DNA of 64,000 bases from JALZKA01 sp963715405 (GCA_963715405.1 OY970239.1:2170001-2234000); one strand, 5' to 3'. Shown: positions 15,986-23,829, counted from the first letter of the stretch. A program made the numbers and translations. Notes: generated from the sequence alone by a model not told the origin.

Positions 15986-16789
15986 TCAGGCCTGGTGGCC
16001 CTCGAAGCGCAGGAGGGCTTCGGCCGGGTCCTCGTCTTCGACCGCGCGCTCTTCGGCCGGGGGGGCGGCGACAGGAGAGTCCGCGGGCTCTGCCTCGAAG
16101 CGGTAGCCCACCCCGAAGTGGGTGTGGACGTACGACCAATCGCTCGAAGCGCGCTGGAGCTTCGAGCGGAGCTTGCGGATGAAGACGTCGACGGAGCGGT
16201 CGCCGTGGGCCATCGCGTAGCCCCAGACGCGCTGGTAGATCTCCTCGCGCTCGATCACCTTGCCGTTCGCCTCGGCGAGGCTCTGAAGCAGCTCGAACTC
16301 CCGGCGAGTCAGGTTGAGGCTCCGGCCGGCGACGAAGGCCTGGAACTGGTCGGGGCGGATCTCGAGCTCGCCGGCTACGAGGGGGCTCGCATCCGGGTTG
16401 GCCCGCCCGCGCCGGCGGCGCCTCGCGACGGCTTCAACCCGCGCGAGAACCTCCTCGGGATGGCAAGGCTTCGTCACCCAGTCATCGGCGCCCATTCGCA
16501 AGCCGCGGACTCGCTGGGCGACAGTCGAGCTCTGCGACACGACGATCAACCCTAGGTCGGGGAGCGAGGTGCAGACGCGCTCCAGGTACTCCCAGCCCAT
16601 CGGACCGAGCGCAGCCGGGTCGACGACGAGCGCGTTCAGCTTCATCGCCACCAGCTCTTCAAGCGGCACCGTGCTGGTGAGGAGGCGATGCTCCCAGCCC
16701 GCAGCCTCGAGCCGCTTGGCTAGGACTTGGACGAAACCGCTGTCGGTGTCGATCACCGCAAGCCGGACTGTGCCGGGCGAAGGAGTCAT
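15986..16789 (-). CDS. OmpR/PhoB-type response regulator
   Basis: A 267-residue regulator with a receiver domain (residues about 8-120) and a winged-helix DNA-binding domain (about 145-235; NLTRREFELLQSLAEANGKV, SVDVFIRKLRSKLQ, HTHFGVGYRFE). The receiver has Asp14, Asp16, a phosphoacceptor Asp57 (NALVVDPAALG) and a conserved Lys in VTKPCHP; the usual DDE acidic pair is DTD. A 30-residue acidic C-terminal tail is unusual. It sits directly upstream of pstS and has PHO-like repeats in its own promoter, so a PhoP/RegX3-like role is the best guess. No histidine kinase is adjacent. Confidence 0.9.
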   Translation of the reverse strand: MTPSPGTVRLAVIDTDSGFVQVLAKRLEAAGWEHRLLTSTVPLEELVAMKLNALVVDPAALGPMGWEYLERVCTSLPDLGLIVVSQSSTVAQRVRGLRMGADDWVTKPCHPEEVLARVEAVARRRRRGRANPDASPLVAGELEIRPDQFQAFVAGRSLNLTRREFELLQSLAEANGKVIEREEIYQRVWGYAMAHGDRSVDVFIRKLRSKLQRASSDWSYVHTHFGVGYRFEAEPADSPVAAPPAEERAVEDEDPAEALLRFEGHQA

Positions 16790-16801
16790 GGCGACAAGCC
16801 C

Positions 16802-16851
16802 ATGTTAGATGGACTGGGGGCCGGTAAACGCTGCGTTCACAAGAGTTTCAC
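16802..16851. promoter_or_regulatory. Three tandem 11-nt PHO-like repeats before the response regulator
   Basis: GTAAAC (16824), GTTCAC (16835) and TTTCAC (16846) start exactly 11 nt apart on the plus strand. The putative -10 element of the regulator, TAACAT on the minus strand, is at 16807-16802, so the first repeat overlaps its -35 position. This suggests autoregulation, although the repeats point away from the regulator; they could also act on the plus-strand gene at 16940. Confidence 0.5.
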
Positions 16852-16939
16852 AGGCAAATTGCCCACAAGTGACGCCCGGCAGCGGCGCGTTCCCCGGATC
16901 TTTACCGCCTTTCCGCTCCGGCCGATGAAGCTTCGGGCC

Positions 16940-17173
16940 ATGCACATGTCAGAGACAGCGCAGTTCTTCATGGGCGCATCGTTCGGCGTGGCGGTCATCT
17001 TTCTGGCTCTGGTGGCCTCGACCGCCTCGATCCGCGCGGGCGAGAAGTGGGAGTCGGATCAACGGGTCAGAGCGACGGCGCTCGCCTCCTTCGCTGGGCT
17101 CTCCGGGGCCGCCGCACTGGCAGCCATCGCGTACGGCCTGGTCCTGGTGGCCCTGGCCCTGCGCGGAGGCTAG
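16940..17173 (+). CDS. Small membrane protein of unknown function
   Basis: A 77-residue protein with two predicted membrane helices (FFMGASFGVAVIFLALVAS and SGAAALAAIAYGLVLVALAL) separated by a polar loop with RAGEKWESDQRVRA. I do not recognise a family. The start is uncertain: ATG 16940 has GAAGCT 7 nt upstream, resembling the leaderless pattern of neighbours, while an ATG at 16925 would add five residues. It lies downstream of the PHO-like repeats at 16824-16851. Its stop overlaps the convergent uppP gene by 4 bp. Coding status rests on strong third-position GC and hydrophobic pattern only. Confidence 0.6.
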   Translation: MHMSETAQFFMGASFGVAVIFLALVASTASIRAGEKWESDQRVRATALASFAGLSGAAALAAIAYGLVLVALALRGG

Positions 17174-18012
17174 AACGTCGCGCTTCTGATGCCCGACCCG
17201 ATCGCTCCCAGAATCACGAGCCCGAGGACCACCCGGTAGATCACGAACACGTCGTAGCTCCGCGTCCGCACAAAGGCTAAAAGACCCGCGATCGCCAGAT
17301 AGCCGGCGACACCCGACGCGATGATGCCCACGACCATCGGCCCCGCCACGTCCGGCGGCAGCCCATCCCGGAGCGCCTCATAGCCCTTGAAGACGACGGC
17401 GCCGCCGGTTGCCGGCACTAACAGGAGGAAGGAAAAGCGCGCGGCGGCGTCGCGCGTCAGGCCGAGGAAGCGGCCCGCCGTGATCGTCACCCCGGAGCGC
17501 GAGGTTCCGGGCGCGAGCGAGAGCGCCTGCGCCGCGCCGACAATCATCCCGTCGCGGACCCTGATCGAGTCCACCCCGCGGCTCTGGGGCAGGCGGTCCG
17601 CGATGCCGAGGAGGAGACCGAAGAAGATGAGCTGCAGCGCGATCATCCACGGCTCGCCGAGGTGGTCGTCGATGAACGTCTCTCCGAAGAATCCGACGAT
17701 TACGGCGGGGATGGTCGCGATGATCACCACCCAGGCCAGGCGCCCGTCGGGATCGTCGCGCCCTTCGGGGCGAAGCGTGCGGAAGAACCCCTTCGTCATC
17801 GCCCAGAGGTCCTTGCGGAAGTAGAAGATGACGCCCGCGAGGGTGCCGATGTGGAGAGCGACGTCGAAGGTCTTGTTGAAGTCCTCGTTGTCGCGGAGGA
17901 AGGTGTAGTCCTGCGCCCATGGGACGAGGATCAAATGGCCCGACGAAGAGATCGGCAGGAACTCGGTCAGCCCCTGCACGATCCCGAGAAGGAGCGCTTC
18001 CAGCTCGGACAT
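17170..18012 (-). CDS. uppP: Undecaprenyl-diphosphatase
   Basis: A 280-residue polytopic membrane enzyme that dephosphorylates undecaprenyl pyrophosphate to recycle the lipid carrier for peptidoglycan and other cell-wall polymers. The first family motif, IVQGLTEFLPISSSGHL, is complete at residues 11-27 with its catalytic Glu and Ser. The second, APGTSRSGVTI, carries the catalytic Arg. The length is normal. TAGCAT lies 9 nt before the ATG, suggesting a nearly leaderless start, back to back with the promoter of the divergent gene at 18047. Confidence 0.97.
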   Translation of the reverse strand: MSELEALLLGIVQGLTEFLPISSSGHLILVPWAQDYTFLRDNEDFNKTFDVALHIGTLAGVIFYFRKDLWAMTKGFFRTLRPEGRDDPDGRLAWVVIIATIPAVIVGFFGETFIDDHLGEPWMIALQLIFFGLLLGIADRLPQSRGVDSIRVRDGMIVGAAQALSLAPGTSRSGVTITAGRFLGLTRDAAARFSFLLLVPATGGAVVFKGYEALRDGLPPDVAGPMVVGIIASGVAGYLAIAGLLAFVRTRSYDVFVIYRVVLGLVILGAIGSGIRSATF

Positions 18013-18021
18013 AAGGCCGCG

Positions 18022-18038
18022 ATGCTACGCGGTAGAGT
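18022..18038. promoter_or_regulatory. Divergent leaderless -10 elements for uppP and the 84-aa gene
   Basis: TAGCAT on the minus strand (18027-18022) lies 9 nt before the uppP ATG, and TAGAGT on the plus strand (18033-18038) lies 8 nt before the ATG at 18047. The two hexamers are only 5 bp apart, so two divergent promoters overlap. Confidence 0.45.
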
Positions 18039-18046
18039 TGGCCCGG

Positions 18047-18301
18047 ATGGACCGCGTTCGACTCATGGTTCTGGCGCTCGCCGCCTCGTTGGTGGCGCTG
18101 CTCGTGACCAGCCCAATCGCCATGGCTGCCGATGGGGAGGGCCTCTACGGCCGTACCGATGACAAGGTGATTACGTACTTCTGCTTCGGCGTGATCATCT
18201 TCTTCACCGTTTTTGTGATCGGCATGTCGGTCCTTCAGCATCGCCTCGAGACGCGCAAGGAGCGTGCGCGCGAGGACATCGAGCGCCTGCGCAAGCCGTA
18301 G
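18047..18301 (+). CDS. Small exported or membrane protein
   Basis: An 84-residue protein with an N-terminal signal-like helix (LMVLALAASLVALLVTSPIAMA, alanine-rich cleavage region) and a second membrane helix (VITYFCFGVIIFFTVFVIGMSVL), then a basic, coiled-coil-like tail (HRLETRKERAREDIERLRKP). I do not recognise a family. The topology would leave the charged C-terminus in the cytoplasm. The enoyl-CoA hydratase gene follows 12 nt later and may be cotranscribed. ATG 18047 is preferred to an in-frame TTG 9 nt upstream because of the TAGAGT -10 spacing. Confidence 0.75.
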   Translation: MDRVRLMVLALAASLVALLVTSPIAMAADGEGLYGRTDDKVITYFCFGVIIFFTVFVIGMSVLQHRLETRKERAREDIERLRKP

Positions 18302-18313
18302 CGGCTCCCGGGC

Positions 18314-19102
18314 GTGAGCGAGACGAGCTACGAGCGGATCGGCGCCGCGGCCGTTCTTAGGATCACGCGGCCCGAGCGCCGGAACGCCGTTGATGTCGCG
18401 ACGGCCCAGGGACTGCGCGAGGGGTTCGACCGCTTCGAGAAGGATGACGACGCGCGTGTCCTGATCGTCTGTGGAGAAGGACCCGAAGCGTTTTGCGCCG
18501 GAGCTGACCTCAAGGCCCTGGCCGAGGCAGCCGCGGCGGGAATCGATCCGCTCGAGTGGCTCCCGCGCTTTCCGGACGGCCCACTGGGATTCACCCGTCT
18601 TCAGGCCTCAAAGCCGACCATCGCGGCGATTTCGGGCTGGTGCCTGGCCGGAGGGCTCGAGCTGGCGCTCTGGTGCGATCTGCGGATTGCCACGGAAGAC
18701 GCGAAGCTCGGCTTCACCGAGCGTCGTTTCGGGGTGCCCCTGATCGACGGCGGCACCCAGAGGCTGCCACGCATAGTCGGCATGGGGAGAGCGCTCGAGA
18801 TGATCCTGACCGGGCGGATCCTGGAGGCTGGAGAGGCCCACGCCTGGGGGCTTCTCAACGAGGTCGTGCCGCCCTCAGAGCACGTGAGCCGGGCGCTCGA
18901 GATGGCCGAGGGCCTCGCCGCGTTCCCGCAGACCACGATGCTCTCGGACCGCCGCGCCGCGATTGAAGGCATCGAGATGAGCTTTTCCGACGGCATTGCG
19001 CACGAGGCCCAACTCGGTCGCGATTCGGTAGAGACGGGCACCAGAGGCGCGGCTCGCTTCGCGTCCGGCGAGGGCCGCGGCGGCGCGGGCGCGGGCGTCT
19101 AG
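18314..19102 (+). CDS. Enoyl-CoA hydratase/isomerase family protein
   Basis: A 262-residue crotonase-fold enzyme. The CoA/oxyanion-hole segments are EAFCAGADLKAL (about residue 57) and ISGWCLAGGLELALWCDLRI (about 105-124). The region that usually carries the second catalytic Glu reads RRFGVPLIDGGTQRLPRIVG, the variant of a large actinobacterial subgroup, and the exact reaction (hydration, isomerisation or other) is not certain. The C-terminal trimerisation helix ends in a Gly/Ala-rich tail. GTG start at 18314. It overlaps the convergent zinc-permease gene by 4 bp. Confidence 0.88.
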   Translation: MSETSYERIGAAAVLRITRPERRNAVDVATAQGLREGFDRFEKDDDARVLIVCGEGPEAFCAGADLKALAEAAAAGIDPLEWLPRFPDGPLGFTRLQASKPTIAAISGWCLAGGLELALWCDLRIATEDAKLGFTERRFGVPLIDGGTQRLPRIVGMGRALEMILTGRILEAGEAHAWGLLNEVVPPSEHVSRALEMAEGLAAFPQTTMLSDRRAAIEGIEMSFSDGIAHEAQLGRDSVETGTRGAARFASGEGRGGAGAGV

Positions 19103-19917
19103 TTCGACGCGCGAACCCTCGGGACCACCGCCGCCAGCGCGAATGTCGCGACCGCGCAGAGAGCGATCGATGCACCCGCCGCTAGCTCGAGGTAATAGCT
19201 CGCATAGAGGCCCGCAGTCCCCGCGCCCACCGCAAGTCCCGCCGCCAGTGTCAGGCTTGACCCCAGGCCACGAGCGAGCCGCAGGGCCGCAGCCCCGGGC
19301 GCCAGGATCATCGCGACGACGAGCAGATTTCCGAGGGCTCCGACCGCGACCAGCGTAGCCCCGGCGAGCAGCACGAGCAGGACCACCTCGAGGCGCTCCG
19401 GCCTGACGCCCAGACTCCGTGCCGCCTGCGGATCGAAGCCCGCGAGCGTGAGCTTGCGGTGAAAGCCGCCAAGCGCGGCGAGGATGACGATGGCCAGGAC
19501 AGCGGTCGCGGCCAGATCCCCGGCCGAGACGCTCAACGGATCTCCGAACAGGATCTCGCCGAGGCGTGCCGGGGCCTCCGGCCTGAGAGCGAGCAAGACG
19601 CCCGCTCCGAAGAGCGTCGTCACGACTACCGCGACCGCCGTATCGGATCCCACCCCGCGCTCGCGCATTGCCAATGCGATCGCAACGGCCGCCACCGCCA
19701 GGCCGGCCGCTGCCCCGGCCAGAAGCGGCGCGCCCGCCAGCGCGGCGAGCACCAACCCGGGCAGCGCGGCGTGGGCGAGAGACTCCGCGGCGTAGCTCTG
19801 ACGGTAAAGGACGACCCACGCGCCGAGCGGCCCGCACACCGCCCCGAGCAGCGCGACTTCGGCCAGCGCTCTTTGGCCGATCTCCCCCGAGAACGGATCT
19901 GTAAAGACGTCAAGCAT
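19099..19917 (-). CDS. znuB: Metal ABC transporter permease, second copy in operon (ZnuB-like)
   Basis: A 272-residue permease of the ABC-3 family that imports zinc or manganese. It starts MLDVFTDPFSGEIGQRALAEVALLGAVCGPLGAWVVLYRQSY, and the family segments ESLAHAALPGL and GNLLVVAMILAPGAAALRLAR are present, with about eight hydrophobic helices. The ATG overlaps the stop of the ATPase gene (ATGA). It differs clearly from the other permease of the operon (20651-21487), so the pump may be a heterodimer. The last gene of the operon. Confidence 0.9.
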   Translation of the reverse strand: MLDVFTDPFSGEIGQRALAEVALLGAVCGPLGAWVVLYRQSYAAESLAHAALPGLVLAALAGAPLLAGAAAGLAVAAVAIALAMRERGVGSDTAVAVVVTTLFGAGVLLALRPEAPARLGEILFGDPLSVSAGDLAATAVLAIVILAALGGFHRKLTLAGFDPQAARSLGVRPERLEVVLLVLLAGATLVAVGALGNLLVVAMILAPGAAALRLARGLGSSLTLAAGLAVGAGTAGLYASYYLELAAGASIALCAVATFALAAVVPRVRASN

Positions 19918-20654
19918 CAGTGATGGTGATGCTGGACGACAACCGCCTTGCCGCCGCCGGGAAGCGCGATCAACTCGCCGCCGTATGTGCGTTCGAGCGT
20001 CTCGGCGTCGAGCACCTCCGGCGGGCCGTAGGCGATCTGCCTGCGGTTCAGACACAAAACCCGGTCGGCCCGGCGCGCGTCGTTGATGTCGTGCGTGGCA
20101 ACCAGGATCGCCCGGCCGGTTGCCCGCAGATCGTCGAGGACGCGCCCGACCCTGCTCGCCGACGCCAGATCGAGTCCGCCGAGCGGCTCGTCGAGGAGGA
20201 GGACTCGTGCCTCTCGCGCCAGCGCGCGGGCGATGAGGACCCGCTGGCGCTGGCCTCCTGAGAGCTCGCCGAAAAGCGTTGGAGCCTCGGCCTCCAGCCC
20301 AACGAGCGCGAGCGCCTCGCGAGCGCTTCGCCTGCTCGCCTCCCCCAACCGCCGGTACCAGGGGACCCCGGCGTAAGTGCCCATGGCTGCGACATCAAGC
20401 GCTGAGACCGGGAAATCGAGGCGCGCCCGTTCTGTCTGCGGCACGTAGGCGACCCGCCCGTTGAGCTCGACGGTTCCGGAACGGCGCGGCAGCTCTCCCA
20501 GGAGCGCGCGGAAGAATGTGGTCTTCCCGCCTCCATTCGGCCCCAGGACGGCGACGATCTGTCCGGCATCCACGTGGACGTCGATGCCGGCGATGGCGTT
20601 GGCGCCCGGGCCGTAGCCGCCGCTGAGGCCGGAGGTGGCGATAAGAGCGCTCAT
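19917..20654 (-). CDS. znuC: Metal ABC transporter ATP-binding protein (ZnuC-like)
   Basis: A 245-residue ABC ATPase. Walker A is GPNGGGKTT, the Q-loop YVPQTERARLDFPVSALDVA is typical of the zinc/manganese group, the signature is LSGGQRQRV, and Walker B is VLLLDEPLGGLD, with H-loop ATHDI. The protein ends in VVVQHHHH, a histidine tail that could bind metal at the cytoplasmic face. The ATG overlaps the upstream permease stop by 4 bp and the stop overlaps the downstream permease by one base. Confidence 0.93.
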   Translation of the reverse strand: MSALIATSGLSGGYGPGANAIAGIDVHVDAGQIVAVLGPNGGGKTTFFRALLGELPRRSGTVELNGRVAYVPQTERARLDFPVSALDVAAMGTYAGVPWYRRLGEASRRSAREALALVGLEAEAPTLFGELSGGQRQRVLIARALAREARVLLLDEPLGGLDLASASRVGRVLDDLRATGRAILVATHDINDARRADRVLCLNRRQIAYGPPEVLDAETLERTYGGELIALPGGGKAVVVQHHHH

Positions 20655-21487
20655 GCGGGGCTCTTGGCTTGGCGCGCGCTTCTCAAGCCCGTGGCCATCG
20701 CGGTCAGGGCGAACACCAGTCCACCGAGGACCGCGATCGCCGCTCCCGGCGGAACGTCCAGCTCGAAGGCAAGGAGGAGCCCGCCCAGGCCTTCGGCGAG
20801 GGCGAGAGCAGCCGCGCTCACTTCCAAGGAAGCGACGCTTCGCGTGACGAGCCGAGCGGTCGCGGCCGGCATAACCAGGATCGCCGAGACCAGGAGCGCC
20901 CCCACCGCGTCCAACGCCGCGATCACCGCAAGCGCGATCGCGGCCACGAGCACCCAATCGGCCAGGCGAGTCCGCAAGCCGAGGGCCGGCACGACCTGGG
21001 GGTCGAAGCCGGAGGCGATCCACGTGCGCCTGAAGAATGCGGTCGCGAGGAGAACCGCCGCCGATGCGACGGAGGTTGCGATCAGCTCGTCGTCGCCGAT
21101 CGCAACGAGGCTTCCGAACAGCAAGCGGTCCACTCCGGAGCCCGCCTCGAAGACGTCGCTAGCGAGGATGATCCCGATCGCGAGCGCCGCAACCAGGAGC
21201 AGCGCGGTTGCAGCGTCACGGCCGAGGCCGCGGACCCGGCCCAGGCGCTCGAGCGCACTCGCATAGGCGCCGCCGACGGCGAGGGCGGCGAGCGCCGGAG
21301 GGATCCCGGCCGGCCCCGCGAGCACCAAGCCCGGAAAGGTCGCCGTCCCGACCGCGTGCGTGTAGAACGCAAGGTGCCGGAGCACGATCTGCGCCCCGAT
21401 CAGGCCCGCTAGCGGCGCGAGCATCGCGACTTCGAGCGCAGCCCGCTGCATAAATGTGAGGCTGAATGGATCGAGCGGCCAGGGCAT
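20651..21487 (-). CDS. znuB: Metal ABC transporter permease, first copy in operon (ZnuB-like)
   Basis: A 278-residue ABC-3 family permease. It opens with MPWPLDPFSLTFMQRAALE, followed by repeated Ala/Leu-rich membrane helices; AFYTHAVGTATFPGLVLAG and VGALLVSAILVMPAATARLV correspond to the conserved family regions. It starts 2 nt after the zur stop. Having two distinct permease genes on either side of one ATPase gene suggests a heterodimeric channel, although each could also act alone. Confidence 0.9.
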   Translation of the reverse strand: MPWPLDPFSLTFMQRAALEVAMLAPLAGLIGAQIVLRHLAFYTHAVGTATFPGLVLAGPAGIPPALAALAVGGAYASALERLGRVRGLGRDAATALLLVAALAIGIILASDVFEAGSGVDRLLFGSLVAIGDDELIATSVASAAVLLATAFFRRTWIASGFDPQVVPALGLRTRLADWVLVAAIALAVIAALDAVGALLVSAILVMPAATARLVTRSVASLEVSAAALALAEGLGGLLLAFELDVPPGAAIAVLGGLVFALTAMATGLRSARQAKSPA

Positions 21488-21489
21488 CG

Positions 21490-21936
21490 CTATGCGCAGT
21501 CCTCACAACGGCCCTTGAGGATCACGTCGTGCTCGTCCACGGTCGCGGCAAGGCGCTTTCCGAGCGCCTGGATCGCGCGCTCCAGCGAGTCGTCTTCAAA
21601 CGGGATCGCCTTTCCGCAGTTGCGGCAGACGAAGTGATGGTGGTGATGCCCGCCAGGCATCGCGGGCTCGAAGCGGGCGGACTCGCCGCCCAGGTCGAGC
21701 CGCTGGACGAGCCTCAGCTCCTCCAGGATCTCGAGCGTCCGGTACACGGTCGCGATTCCGACCTTCTGCTTTCTTCGCTTGAGCTCGTCGGCGATGTCCT
21801 GCGCCGAGACGACGCAGCTCTGACGCCCGATGGAGTCGAGCACGGCCGCGCGGGGACCGCTTGCCTTGTGGCCGTGTTCGCGGAGGCTGACTTCGGCGAG
21901 CTCGGCCCAACCGGGGGAGGCATTCGGCGCGTGCAT
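21490..21936 (-). CDS. zur: Fur-family zinc regulator
   Basis: A 148-residue Fur-family repressor. The winged helix holds ASGPRAAVLDSIGRQ and VGIATVYRTLEILEELRLV, the recognition region. PGGHHHHHFVCRNCGK carries the regulatory-site histidines and the first CxxC, and CEDCA at the C-terminus the second, together the structural zinc site. Context inside a zinc-type uptake operon points to Zur rather than Fur. The ATG shares a base with the znuA stop (TGATG). Being inside the operon it may repress, it would be under negative feedback. Confidence 0.92.
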   Translation of the reverse strand: MHAPNASPGWAELAEVSLREHGHKASGPRAAVLDSIGRQSCVVSAQDIADELKRRKQKVGIATVYRTLEILEELRLVQRLDLGGESARFEPAMPGGHHHHHFVCRNCGKAIPFEDDSLERAIQALGKRLAATVDEHDVILKGRCEDCA

Positions 21937-22859
21937 CACGGGGTCCCCAGGGCAGTGCAAGCGCGTGCGCCGCCCGAGAGGTTTTCGACCAAGGCCGACG
22001 CGTTCGCCATGAAGGCGCCGAGATAGGTGTCCCCGGCGGTCCCCGCCTCGCCGAGCGAGTCCGCATAGAGCGGAGCGCCCACCTCGACGCTCGCCTCGCT
22101 TGCGATCGTCCGCTCGAGGTCCGGGGAAAGCCCCGCCTCCGGAAAGACCGCCCGCACCCCCTCGCGCTCGATCAGCTCGACGAGGTCACTGGTCTCCCCC
22201 GTGGAGGGCTGGGCTTGGGTCGAGAGCGCCGGGACGGCCGCGCCGACCACCTCGATGTCGTAGCGATCGGCGAGGTATCCGAGGGAGTCGTGTGCCGTCA
22301 CCAGCTTGCGCGCGTCCCCGGGCAGAAAGCGCATGCACCCGGCGACCAATCGGTCGGTCCGCTCGATCTGGCGGATGTAGGAGGCAGCGTTCGCCGCGTA
22401 AGCGCCCGCACTGCCAGGATCGGCCGCCGCGAGCTCGTCGCGGATCGTTTCGACCGCGGCCATCGCGTTTCGCGGGTCCTGCCACCAGTGCGGGTCCTCC
22501 TCGCCCCCCTCCGAGCGGATGATCGGTGCTCCATCGAAGAGCGCAATGACCGGCGCGTCGGCGCCCGAGCTCTCGATGAGCTCGTCCACCCACGAGTCCA
22601 CCTCGCCGCCTGAGGTCACGATCAGCTCCGCGCCCGCGAGCGCGGTGGCGTCGCTCGGCCGCGGCTCGTAGTCGTGGGGGTCGGAGTCGGGCGCGAGGAT
22701 GCCGTGGACCTCGAGCCGGTCGCCCGCGACGTTACGCGTGAGATCCGCAACGTGCGTGGTGGTCGCGACGACCTCGGCACCTTCCTCATCCGCGGAGCGG
22801 CACGACGCCAAGAACGGAAGTGGAAGTGCGAGAGCGCAAATGAGACTCATTCGCAACAT
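21936..22859 (-). CDS. znuA: Zinc-type substrate-binding lipoprotein
   Basis: A 307-residue cluster A-I metal-binding lipoprotein. The signal SLICALALPLPFLASC ends in a lipobox Cys. Metal ligands are expected from SDPHDYEPRPSD, GGEEDPHWWQDP and VTAHDSLGYLADRY, the usual three His sites, plus a C-terminal Asp region. The His-rich loop of proteobacterial ZnuA is absent. The start at ATG 22859 has TATCTT 8 nt upstream, so the mRNA is probably leaderless, and a Fur-type palindrome covers codons 2-8. First gene of the five-gene operon. Confidence 0.92.
   Translation of the reverse strand: MLRMSLICALALPLPFLASCRSADEEGAEVVATTTHVADLTRNVAGDRLEVHGILAPDSDPHDYEPRPSDATALAGAELIVTSGGEVDSWVDELIESSGADAPVIALFDGAPIIRSEGGEEDPHWWQDPRNAMAAVETIRDELAAADPGSAGAYAANAASYIRQIERTDRLVAGCMRFLPGDARKLVTAHDSLGYLADRYDIEVVGAAVPALSTQAQPSTGETSDLVELIEREGVRAVFPEAGLSPDLERTIASEASVEVGAPLYADSLGEAGTAGDTYLGAFMANASALVENLSGGARACTALGTP
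22836..22854 (-). promoter_or_regulatory. Zur/Fur box at the start of znuA
   Basis: On the minus strand the 19 bases GCGAATGAGTCTCATTTGC form a 9-1-9 inverted repeat with one mismatch, the classic size and symmetry of Fur-family operators, including the AATGA/TCATT core. It begins 5 nt inside the coding sequence from ATG 22859, immediately downstream of the predicted TATCTT promoter (22873-22868), so bound repressor would block early elongation or promoter clearance. The binding protein is inferred to be the Zur encoded by the next gene. Confidence 0.7.
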
Positions 22860-22959
22860 CAACCCGAAAGATAGCGCGGAGCTCCGACTGGTCGACGAAA
22901 CCGGTCCGAGAGCCTCTTAACGTCGACCACTCGCGCGCTCGGGGCACGAAGGCGGTCCG

Positions 22960-23829
22960 TCAGATGCGGAACTCGGAAAGGAGACGCTTCTCGGCCTCGC
23001 CCGCGACCGTCGCCAGGACCTCGACGTGCTCCGCGAGTGGCGTGCCGCGCAGCTTGGTCGCGAGGAGGTCGTCGACCTGGAAGACGCCGGCCGAGTTGTT
23101 CATCGCGATCTCAATGCGCACCGCCTTTTCATCCCCCGCGGCGATGTCGATCGAATCGATGGCGGCGGCGGAGATCGAGTGAATCCCGACCTGGCCCGCC
23201 TCGACCGGAATCCGCGAGCGGCCGTGAGCCATGTCAAGCGCATCGGCGACACGGACGACCCCAGCCTCGACGGTGTAGGGCTCGCCCCGGCGGCGATGGC
23301 CGATGATCGCGTGAAGGCACTCGGCGATCACAACCGTCCGCTCGCCGTCGGGATAGACATCGGCGAGGAGCTCGCGCAGCTTGCGCTCGGCAAGAAAGAG
23401 GCTGAACGCCTCGTGATCCGCGCGGTGGATCGACATCCCGACGTCGTGCAGAAGCGCACCCGAGGCGACGACGACCTCGGCGTCGCGGTCGCGCATTCCG
23501 TGGTCGGCGACCATCGCCGGGCTGACACCGCCCTTGACGAGGAGGCGAAGCAGGCGCAGCGCAATGTTGAGCACGATCTGGACGTGGACCCACGAGTGAT
23601 CAGACATCGCAAGCCGCTCGGAGTTGAGCTGGGCCATGTGCCACCAGCCCCGGACCTCGGGGTCGGCATTCATTCCGTCGAGGAGCGCTTCGAGCTTGCG
23701 GTTACCTCGCGTCGGCGCCTTGACGTGGGCGCGCTCGATCGCCTCCAGCGGGCGCATGCCGCGCTCCCCCGGCCCCGCGGGCGCCTCTGCCGCCGCCTCG
23801 ATCTCGACCTCTGAGGGCTCCTCGCTCAT
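22960..23829 (-). CDS. HD-domain metal-dependent phosphohydrolase
   Basis: A 289-residue protein with an HD domain from about residue 70. The metal ligands are SDHSWVHVQ (first His) and GALLHDVGMSIHRADHE (HD pair), with a later Asp in RVADALDMAHGRSRIP. The substrate is unknown; the family includes nucleotide and cyclic dinucleotide hydrolases. A C-terminal domain of about 80 residues (HSISAAAIDSIDIAAGDEKAVRIEI) is probably specific to this subgroup. The acidic N-terminal tail is disordered. CAGACT lies 6 nt before the chosen ATG. It is transcribed toward znuA, with a 100-bp gap that contains the znuA promoter. Confidence 0.83.
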   Translation of the reverse strand: MSEEPSEVEIEAAAEAPAGPGERGMRPLEAIERAHVKAPTRGNRKLEALLDGMNADPEVRGWWHMAQLNSERLAMSDHSWVHVQIVLNIALRLLRLLVKGGVSPAMVADHGMRDRDAEVVVASGALLHDVGMSIHRADHEAFSLFLAERKLRELLADVYPDGERTVVIAECLHAIIGHRRRGEPYTVEAGVVRVADALDMAHGRSRIPVEAGQVGIHSISAAAIDSIDIAAGDEKAVRIEIAMNNSAGVFQVDDLLATKLRGTPLAEHVEVLATVAGEAEKRLLSEFRI

